This document shows, piece by piece, positions 12,534-18,449 of a stretch of 18,449 bases of DNA. Every line of letters begins with the position of its first letter. Position 1 is the first letter of the stretch. The DNA lies in assembly GCA_964637035.1 (NCBI GenBank), contig CAZWTU010000029.1, forward strand, positions 1 through 18,449, written 5' to 3'. This stretch comes from CAZMMV01 sp964637035 (GTDB lineage Bacteria > Bacillota > Clostridia > Tissierellales > Tissierellaceae). The notes below the pieces were generated by a model. That model was not told where the DNA came from. It did not search any database and worked only from the letters and a program-made list of their open reading frames with translations. Made by a program: the position numbers and the translations under genes.

Positions 12534-13907
12534 CTATTTAAAAACATGATTAATTACATCTTTTAATGTTTTAGATTCTATTATCTTTAAGTTTTTAGTT
12601 TTAAATCCTTTCCCACTATTTGGAGCTACATAAGCCTTTTTAAACCCCATTCTATCTAGTTCTCTTAGCCTTACCTCAAGAGAGGGAACTTTTTTCAATT
12701 CACCAGTTAAGCCTACATCGGCTATAAAAACCGTATCATTTGCTATACCTATTTCTTTTACAGAAGATGCTATGCTTATTAATACAGCCAAGTTTGAAGC
12801 CTGTTCTTTTAATTTTATTCCACCAGTAGTTTTTATGACTACATTTTTATCATATAATCTAACGCTAGCCCTTTGTTCAATAATAGATACTAAGGTATTT
12901 AATTGCTCTCTTTTTAAACATTCCCCAATTCTAGCCGGATATGGTGTAAATGAAGTAGACACTAGGGATTCTATTTCCAAAATAATAGGCCTTGTCCCTT
13001 CTCTTACAACTGTAATAGAGCTTCCTGGTACCTTACTGTCCCCTTCCCTAGTGGTCATAAAGTATTCGGAAGGATTGTCTATAGAAATCATTCCCTTATC
13101 GGTAATATAGAAAAAACCCATTTCCCCAGTAGAACCATACCTATTTTTAGTAGTCAATAAAGTTCTTAGTTCCTCTCCACTTTCTCCTTCTATGATCAAG
13201 ACTGTGTCAACTAAATGTTCTAATGCTCTAACCCCTGCCATTTCATCATCTTTTGTCATTTGCCCTACTAATATTACAGCCCTAGGCCTGTCCTTATTTT
13301 TCGCTATATTTACTAAGGCATTTGCACATTCCATAGTTTGAGTCGGGGAACCTGCCCTTGAACCTGAAAATTCAGCTAATGTAAATGTTTGTATACTATC
13401 AACAATAATTATATCCCCATCTATTTCTTCAATATTCCACAAAACATTGTCCATGCTATTATCAGACATAACCCATACATTAGGATCAATCTTTTCTGTT
13501 ACCCTGTCTGCCCTACTCTTGATTTGGGACTCACTTTCTTCACCAGAAGCATATATAACCTTAAGCCCCATAGAAGCCAAGTCGTTAGCAACTTGCATTA
13601 ATAAAGTAGATTTCCCTGCCCCAGGTTTTGCAGCTAATATAGTTATAGAATCTTTAACTATACCACCACCCATAACCCTGTTAAATTCATTTATGCTGGA
13701 AACTATTCTATCACTATTAGTAGGGATGATTTCATTTAATCGGCTAATAGGACTTCTATCTATTTGCCTAGCTTTACTGGATGGCTTATCCCTCTCTATT
13801 ACGGTTTCTTTTATACTATGCCAAGAATTACATTGAGGGCATTTCCCTAAGGTCCCACTAGTTTGATAACCACATTCCTCACAGATATATACCGTTCGTT
13901 TCTTCAT
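12534..13907 (-). CDS. radA: DNA repair ATPase RadA (divergent form)
   Basis: A 457-residue RadA/Sms protein, a DnaB-like hexameric motor that extends D-loops in recombination. The order is an N-terminal C4 zinc finger (CEECGY...CPQC, followed by W29), a RecA-type ATPase, the RadA-specific KNRFG-type motif, and a Lon-like C-terminal domain (with FIADVGLTGELKKV). Three points are unusual compared with B. subtilis RadA as I recall it: the P-loop reads AKPGAGKST rather than GDPGIGKST, VGHVTK is VGQMTK, and KNRFG is KNRYG. The start is the ATG at 13907 because GGGAG lies 7 bases upstream, the zinc finger begins just after it, and the length then equals the family norm; an in-frame ATG at 13955 has no ribosome-binding site. 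It follows clpC by 50 bases. disA, the usual next gene in B. subtilis, is missing. Confidence 0.92.
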   Translation of the reverse strand: MKKRTVYICEECGYQTSGTLGKCPQCNSWHSIKETVIERDKPSSKARQIDRSPISRLNEIIPTNSDRIVSSINEFNRVMGGGIVKDSITILAAKPGAGKSTLLMQVANDLASMGLKVIYASGEESESQIKSRADRVTEKIDPNVWVMSDNSMDNVLWNIEEIDGDIIIVDSIQTFTLAEFSGSRAGSPTQTMECANALVNIAKNKDRPRAVILVGQMTKDDEMAGVRALEHLVDTVLIIEGESGEELRTLLTTKNRYGSTGEMGFFYITDKGMISIDNPSEYFMTTREGDSKVPGSSITVVREGTRPIILEIESLVSTSFTPYPARIGECLKREQLNTLVSIIEQRASVRLYDKNVVIKTTGGIKLKEQASNLAVLISIASSVKEIGIANDTVFIADVGLTGELKKVPSLEVRLRELDRMGFKKAYVAPNSGKGFKTKNLKIIESKTLKDVINHVFK

Positions 13908-13930
13908 CTCACCACTCCCATATATGTATA

Positions 13931-13952
13931 GGAAAGAGCTATTGCCCTTTCC
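13931..13952. other. Inverted repeat in the clpC-radA spacer
   Basis: GGAAAGAGC and GCCCTTTCC form a 9-bp stem (one G-U wobble in one transcript direction) around a 4-base loop. In the direction of clpC-radA transcription no U tract follows, so it looks like an mRNA processing or stability hairpin rather than a terminator; TTTTTATT follows it only on the plus strand. It lies between the clpC stop and the radA ribosome-binding site. Confidence 0.45.
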
Positions 13953-13957
13953 CATTT

Positions 13958-16387
13958 TTATTCAACTTTAAATTTTAATTTATCATCTTCAAAATCTATT
14001 AATATTGTATCCTTTTTAGATATGCTTCCCCTTAAAATTTCTTCTGCTAATTCGTCTTCTATCATCCTTCTTATGGTTCTTTCTAGAGGCCTTGCACCAT
14101 AAGTTGAATCAAATCCTTTTTTACTAATAAATTCTTTAGTATTTTCTGTGACCTTAATTTTTACATCCATTTCCAATAACCGTTTTTCCAGATCCTTTAT
14201 CATTATTCCAACTATTTCTTTTATATGTTCTTTCTCTAAGCTATGGAAAACTATTACTTCATCTAATCTATTTAAAAATTCAGGCCTGAAGGTTCTTTTC
14301 AATTCCTCAGTTATTATTTCTTTCATTCTTTCATATTCTTCAACATCTTCTTCCTTGCCTGAAGAAAATCCTAGTACATTTTGTTTTTTAATAGAAGTAG
14401 CTCCTACATTTGACGTCATTATAATTACTGTATTTTTGAAATTTACAGTCCTCCCCTTAGAATCTGTCAGTCTTCCATCATCTAATATCTGCAGTAACAT
14501 ATTAAATACATCAGGATGTGCCTTTTCTATTTCATCAAATAATATTACAGCATAGGGTTTTCTCCTTACAGCTTCTGTTAGTTGACCACCTTCATCATAG
14601 CCAACATATCCTGGAGGAGATCCTACAAGCCTAGAAACTGAATGTTTTTCCATATATTCACTCATATCTATTCTAATCATAGCTTCTTCATCACCAAATA
14701 AGGCTTCAGCTAAAGCCTTGGCTAAATAGGTCTTACCAACTCCTGTAGGTCCAACAAATATAAAACTACCAACAGGCTTGTTTGGATCCTTTAGTCCTAC
14801 CCTAGACCTTCTGACAGCTCTAGACACAGCTTTTACTGCCGGGCTCTGTCCTATTACCCTTTCATGTAAGATGTTTTCTAAATCTAAAAGTCTTTCACTT
14901 TCCTCTGTAGTCATCTTTGTAACAGGAACACCGGTCCAATTAGAAACAATCTTTGCAATTTCTTCATAATTTACTACCATATTTGTAGTTTGTTTTTCTT
15001 TTTCCCATTTAGTTTTATTGCTCTCTAATTCTTCTTTTATTTTCTTTTCTTCGTCTCTTATATTTGCTGCTTTTTCATAGTTTTGAGTGTTAATAGCCTC
15101 TTCTTTTTCTTGAGATAAATTTTCTAACTTCTCTTCTAAATCCTTTAAATCATCAGGAGCTACATAAGAATTTATCCTAATCATAGATGCAGCTTCATCT
15201 ATTAGGTCAATAGCCTTGTCTGGCAAAAACCTGTCCGTTATATATCTACTTGATAACTCTGCCGCTGCCCCTATAGCCTCATCTGAGATTTTAACCCTAT
15301 GATGGGCTTCATATCTGTCCCTCAAGCCTTGTAATATTTTTATAGTATCTTCTACATCTGGTTCTTCAACCATAATAGTTTGCAGTCTTCTCTCTAAGGC
15401 AGAATCTTTTTCAATATATTTTCTATACTCATCAATAGTAGTAGCTCCTACTATTTGTAGTTCTCCCCTGGCAAGAATTGGCTTTAGTATATTAGAAGCA
15501 TCAACGGCTCCTTCAGCAGCCCCAGCCCCCACTATTGTATGGAGTTCATCTATAAATAATATAATGTCTCCAGCTTCTTTTAATTCCCCCATTACAGACT
15601 TTAAACGTTCTTCAAATTCCCCCCTGTATTTTGCACCTGCAATCATACCAGGAAGATCTAGCGAAACTACCTTTTTACCTTTCATAATTTCAGGTATATT
15701 GCCCTCTACAATCTTTTGAGCCAATCCTTCAGCAATGGCTGTCTTACCCACACCTGGCTCCCCAATTAAAACTGGATTGTTTTTAGTTCTTCTGCTCAAT
15801 ACTTGGATTACTCTTTCTATTTCCTTCATTCTACCAACTACAGGATCTATTTTCCCAGCCTCTGCCATTTTATTTAAATCAATACTATATTTTTCTAAAT
15901 TAGGAGTATCCTTATTATTAGATTTTTGTCCACCAGCTTGTTTTGCACCTGTTTCAGTAATCATACTTAGAACTAATTGCTTTAATTTATTTACATCCAC
16001 ACCTAGCTTTTGTAAAATTACTATGGCTACACCTTCTCCTTCAGCTATTAATCCTAAAAGTAGATGCTCTGTACCAACATAATTGTGACCTAAATTTCTA
16101 GCTTCTACAAATCCTAATTCAAAAATTCTTTTAGTCCTAGGAGTAAAGCCTAAAATATCTGCCCCATAATCCCCTTTACCTATGGAACTGACGACTTCAT
16201 TTCTAGCCTTTTCCAATGTAATATCTAGTTGCATAAGGGCTTCACTAGCAACACCCTCTTCTTCTCCTATTAATCCTAGGAGTAAATGTTCTGTACCCAC
16301 ATAATTGTGTTTCAATTTTTTCGCTTCTTCTTGGGACAATAATATTGCCCTTTGTGCTTTTTCTGTAAACCTTCCAAACATTGCCAT
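13958..16387 (-). CDS. clpC: AAA+ unfoldase ClpC
   Basis: An 809-residue class I Hsp100 protein that unfolds substrates, including arginine-phosphorylated ones, for ClpP. The N-domain consists of two Clp_N repeats (about 1-145; YVGTEHLLLGL occurs twice, near 29-39 and 103-113). D1 has Walker A GEPGVGKT (209-216) and Walker B IILFIDE (275-281). A UVR/M-domain coiled coil spans about 413-455. D2 has Walker A GPTGVGKT (546-553) and Walker B VILFDE (614-619). The ClpP-binding loop is LGF (672-674), a variant of the usual VGF. An in-frame ATG two codons downstream is possible, but the ATG at 16387 is better placed relative to GGAGGG (16403-16398). It is the fourth gene of the ctsR operon, 6 bases after mcsB. 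Confidence 0.98.
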   Translation of the reverse strand: MAMFGRFTEKAQRAILLSQEEAKKLKHNYVGTEHLLLGLIGEEEGVASEALMQLDITLEKARNEVVSSIGKGDYGADILGFTPRTKRIFELGFVEARNLGHNYVGTEHLLLGLIAEGEGVAIVILQKLGVDVNKLKQLVLSMITETGAKQAGGQKSNNKDTPNLEKYSIDLNKMAEAGKIDPVVGRMKEIERVIQVLSRRTKNNPVLIGEPGVGKTAIAEGLAQKIVEGNIPEIMKGKKVVSLDLPGMIAGAKYRGEFEERLKSVMGELKEAGDIILFIDELHTIVGAGAAEGAVDASNILKPILARGELQIVGATTIDEYRKYIEKDSALERRLQTIMVEEPDVEDTIKILQGLRDRYEAHHRVKISDEAIGAAAELSSRYITDRFLPDKAIDLIDEAASMIRINSYVAPDDLKDLEEKLENLSQEKEEAINTQNYEKAANIRDEEKKIKEELESNKTKWEKEKQTTNMVVNYEEIAKIVSNWTGVPVTKMTTEESERLLDLENILHERVIGQSPAVKAVSRAVRRSRVGLKDPNKPVGSFIFVGPTGVGKTYLAKALAEALFGDEEAMIRIDMSEYMEKHSVSRLVGSPPGYVGYDEGGQLTEAVRRKPYAVILFDEIEKAHPDVFNMLLQILDDGRLTDSKGRTVNFKNTVIIMTSNVGATSIKKQNVLGFSSGKEEDVEEYERMKEIITEELKRTFRPEFLNRLDEVIVFHSLEKEHIKEIVGIMIKDLEKRLLEMDVKIKVTENTKEFISKKGFDSTYGARPLERTIRRMIEDELAEEILRGSISKKDTILIDFEDDKLKFKVE

Positions 16388-16393
16388 ATTTTC

Positions 16394-17419
16394 TTAACCC
16401 TCCAAACTCCTTAATTTTTCCCTTATTTTATCAGATCTTATAATATCTCTTTCTTCCTTAGATAAGTCCTTATCTAAGTCCTTCTGTATACTAGAAGGTT
16501 GTATTTCTACCATAAGTTTAAGAATATCCTTAGAATTTATATTTTCTATTATACCAATATCCCTACCTAGTTTTATATTAGAAAGATGGTTCATAGCTTC
16601 AATTGAAGTCATTAATTTACTATAGTGTAATATACCCAAAGATCTGAACACCCTATCCTTTAAGTTTATATTTTTCTTTTCCAAAATATATTCCCTTGTA
16701 TTTCTTTCCCTATTTACTACTTGACAAACTATTTTATTTAATTTTTTTATTATATCTTCTTCACTTTCTCCCATAGTAGTTTGATTAGATATCTGAAAAA
16801 GATTTCCTAGGGATTTGGAACCTTCACCATGTAATCCTCTTACAGCAAGACCAATCTTTGTTAGACCATCCATAATAGTATTTACTTGCCCAGTCATAGT
16901 AAGGCTGGGAAGATGAACCATAACAGAAGCCCTAAGTCCAGTCCCCACATTAGTAGGACAGGATGTTAAATATCCAAATTTCTCGTGAAATGCATAATCA
17001 ATTTTAGACTCAAGGATATCATCTATTTCAGAGGTCATTACCCATCCTTTTTCAATATTTAAACCTGGTAAAATAACCTGAATTCTTATATGATCTTCCT
17101 CATTAATCATTATAGTAGCTTTTTCATCCTGCCTTAAAAGAAAACTGCCATAGTCTTCAGCTTTAGCAAGATTAGGACTTATTAGATGTTCTTCTACAAA
17201 TATATTCTTTTCTTTTCTACTTAGATCCTTAGTTCTATAAAATTTATAGTTTTCATTATTATCTTTCATAGCATCTAAAACTTCCTGGGTTATAGACTCT
17301 GATTCTTGAAGGTCCAAAAAACCTGGAAATTTATATTTACCTATATTCCTTGCAAGCCTAAGCCTAGTACTAACTACAACATCCTCTTCTTTACCTTCAC
17401 ATTCTAGCCATTTAGTCAT
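16394..17419 (-). CDS. mcsB: Protein arginine kinase McsB
   Basis: A 341-residue member of the phosphagen kinase fold that phosphorylates protein arginines, marking proteins for ClpC-ClpP and releasing CtsR repression. Family features are VVVSTRLRLARN near the N-terminus (nucleotide-binding arginines), NEEDHIRIQ with the catalytic glutamate, CPTNVGTGLRASVMVHLP, and GEGSKSLGNLFQISNQ. The start is the ATG at 17419: GAGGAG (17432-17427) is 7 bases upstream and the protein then begins MTKWLE, matching the Bacillus start; the open frame extends 11 codons further, into mcsA. It begins 4 bases after the mcsA stop, and its activator McsA is encoded directly upstream. Confidence 0.96.
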   Translation of the reverse strand: MTKWLECEGKEEDVVVSTRLRLARNIGKYKFPGFLDLQESESITQEVLDAMKDNNENYKFYRTKDLSRKEKNIFVEEHLISPNLAKAEDYGSFLLRQDEKATIMINEEDHIRIQVILPGLNIEKGWVMTSEIDDILESKIDYAFHEKFGYLTSCPTNVGTGLRASVMVHLPSLTMTGQVNTIMDGLTKIGLAVRGLHGEGSKSLGNLFQISNQTTMGESEEDIIKKLNKIVCQVVNRERNTREYILEKKNINLKDRVFRSLGILHYSKLMTSIEAMNHLSNIKLGRDIGIIENINSKDILKLMVEIQPSSIQKDLDKDLSKEERDIIRSDKIREKLRSLEG

Positions 17420-17423
17420 ATTC

Positions 17424-17939
17424 TCACTCCTCACAGCTTTCAATCTTATCATTTACTTTTTTTATTTCATCTCTTAATATTGCTGCCTTTTCAAAATCTT
17501 CTACATCTATTGACCTTTTAAGCTCTTCCCTTAGTCCATCTATTTCTCTTTTCTTAAGGATTTTACCCTTAACTCTCTTAGGCAATTTCCCCTTATGTTC
17601 ATTGTGACCATGTATGCTTTTTAAAAGAGAATCTATATCTTCTTCAAATACTCCATAACATTTTTCACATCCAAATTTTCCTGTATCCATAAACATTTTA
17701 TAGTCAAGACCACAATTTGAACAATTAATCTTCTTGAATTCTTGATTGCCTTTTTCTATCTCACCTATGGAATCTAAAAGTCCAATAAATATCTTATGAA
17801 AAGGTAAAGCAAAATTAAAATCTAATTCATTACCTTCTTTAGCACAACTTTCACATAGGTGTTTTTCTTCACTTTTCCCATTTACAATCTTTTTAAAATG
17901 TATTGTAGCCTTATTTTTATTGCAAGATTCACATAACAA
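17424..17939 (-). CDS. mcsA: McsA, zinc-binding activator of McsB
   Basis: A 171-residue protein that binds and activates the arginine kinase McsB and helps regulate CtsR. Four CxxC pairs are visible: CESC at the N-terminus, CESC in HLCESCAKE, CSNC in NCSNCGLDY and CEKC in FGCEKCYG. They form the zinc-binding part, and a UVR-type helical motif (LREELKRSIDVEDFEKAAIL) lies at the C-terminus, similar to the one in ClpC. The start is TTG (17939-17937): AGGAGG (17953-17948) is 8 bases upstream and the protein then begins MLCESC, as in Bacillus. A GTG three codons earlier is contained in the Shine-Dalgarno sequence itself and cannot be used. It lies 12 bases after ctsR. Confidence 0.95.
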   Translation of the reverse strand: MLCESCNKNKATIHFKKIVNGKSEEKHLCESCAKEGNELDFNFALPFHKIFIGLLDSIGEIEKGNQEFKKINCSNCGLDYKMFMDTGKFGCEKCYGVFEEDIDSLLKSIHGHNEHKGKLPKRVKGKILKKREIDGLREELKRSIDVEDFEKAAILRDEIKKVNDKIESCEE

Positions 17940-17951
17940 AGCTAACACCTC

Positions 17952-18413
17952 CTATTTAATCAAAATTAATAATATATTCTTTAAAATATCAGCCCTCAAT
18001 TTATTTCTATCGTTATAACCTATATTAAACATAGCCCTATCTCCTAAAGCTGCCTTAATTATATCCCTTTCCCTTTTACTTATTATCCCTTCCTCTTCAA
18101 AGCCATCAATTATATGATAGGCCTTGTTTTTAGTAATTGATTCCCCTATGGTGTCCAAGATTATATTATTAATATCTTCATTAGTATCTATATCTACCTT
18201 TATAATCTTAATATACCCACCTCCACCTCTTCTACTCTCAATATAATAACCCATGTAGGGAGTAAAGCGAGTAGTTAGTACATAATTTATTTGTGAAGGA
18301 GCGCATTCAAAGTGTTCTGCCAGCTCATTTCTTTGTATTTCTATAATACCATCCTCAGTCTGGTCCAACAGGTTCTTGATAAAGATTTCTATAATATTCG
18401 TTAATCCTGCCAT
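17952..18413 (-). CDS. ctsR: Transcriptional repressor CtsR
   Basis: A 153-residue class III stress-gene repressor of clp genes in Gram-positive bacteria. The N-terminal winged helix-turn-helix includes LAEHFECAPSQINYVLTTRF, and the wing carries the tetraglycine loop RRGGGGYIK, the DNA-contacting and heat-sensing element described in B. subtilis. The C-terminal domain (about 75-150) is the dimerisation and McsB-target part. I choose the ATG at 18413-18411, which yields MAGLTNIIEIF, because GGAGG (18427-18423) is 9 bases upstream; ATG 18419 and GTG 18422 are too close to it. It is the first gene of ctsR-mcsA-mcsB-clpC and has a CtsR operator immediately upstream, so it represses itself. Confidence 0.96.
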   Translation of the reverse strand: MAGLTNIIEIFIKNLLDQTEDGIIEIQRNELAEHFECAPSQINYVLTTRFTPYMGYYIESRRGGGGYIKIIKVDIDTNEDINNIILDTIGESITKNKAYHIIDGFEEEGIISKRERDIIKAALGDRAMFNIGYNDRNKLRADILKNILLILIK

Positions 18414-18430
18414 TTCCATCACCCTCCGTC

Positions 18431-18447
18431 TTTGACTTTCTTTGACC
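18431..18447 (-). promoter_or_regulatory. CtsR operator upstream of ctsR
   Basis: On the minus strand GGTCAAA-GAA-AGTCAAA is a perfect match to the CtsR consensus, a direct heptad repeat RGTCAAA separated by NAN. It ends 3 bases before the GGAGG of ctsR, so CtsR bound here would block transcription or elongation. The promoter itself is beyond the right edge of the window. Confidence 0.93.
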
Positions 18448-18449
18448 TT

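Noticed and set aside
13908..13955. An N-terminal extension of radA from an ATG at 13955
   Set aside because: There is no ribosome-binding site before it and the extra residues are unlike RadA. The ATG at 13907 has GGGAG upstream and gives the usual family length.
15735..16082. A 115-codon plus-strand frame antisense to clpC
   Set aside because: It mirrors the conserved Walker A and N-domain coding region of clpC and has no promoter or ribosome-binding site.
1..18449. Mobile elements, CRISPR arrays, defence islands or prophage genes
   Set aside because: No transposase, integrase, regularly spaced repeats or viral proteins were seen; every protein gene except the small plus-strand one belongs to a known housekeeping family.

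Overview
The window is a conserved housekeeping block of a low-GC member of the Bacillota, most likely of the Clostridia/Tissierellia. The evidence is the AT-rich DNA, strong AGGAGG ribosome-binding sites, GTG/TTG starts, the ctsR-mcsA-mcsB-clpC order, a T-box leader, thyX, mrnC and rae1. Assignment below class level is not possible from the sequence alone. All protein genes but one are on the minus strand, so transcription runs from the right edge to the left edge.

In order of transcription: (1) at the right edge, a CtsR operator and ctsR-mcsA-mcsB-clpC, the self-regulated protein-arginine-kinase/AAA+ unfoldase stress operon, followed closely by radA. (2) A divergent junction with one plus-strand gene (12063-12479, a small Cys-rich helical protein of unknown function) facing carD, with good promoters in both directions. 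(3) carD, then the membrane PIN-TRAM gene yacL, ending in an AT-rich terminator. (4) ispD-ispF of the MEP isoprenoid pathway behind their own promoter. (5) proS behind its own promoter and a T-box leader whose apparent specifier triplet is CCU (Pro). (6) gltX-cysS-mrnC-thyX-rlmB-rae1, closely spaced and probably one operon covering tRNA charging, 23S rRNA maturation and modification, thymidylate synthesis and A-site mRNA cleavage. (7) sigH behind a promoter whose -35 box lies in the last codons of rae1. (8) tRNA-Thr(GGT) with its own promoter, then the first 13 codons of tuf at the left edge.

The order closely follows the Bacillus subtilis clpC-to-sigH chromosome region. The differences are: disA is not between radA and yacL, and carD plus the unknown plus-strand gene occupy that place; cysE is absent; proS and thyX are inserted. 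RadA shows several substitutions in motifs that are usually well conserved. There is no mobile element, CRISPR array or prophage. The points most worth a second look are the unknown plus-strand gene and its divergent promoter region, the disA-less radA locus with a divergent RadA, and two intergenic elements that look like dispersed repeats.

Several starts were moved from the longest open frame to a start with a properly spaced ribosome-binding site (ctsR, mcsA, mcsB, radA, yacL, proS). Family assignments are by recalled motifs and recalled reference sequences; no database search was possible.
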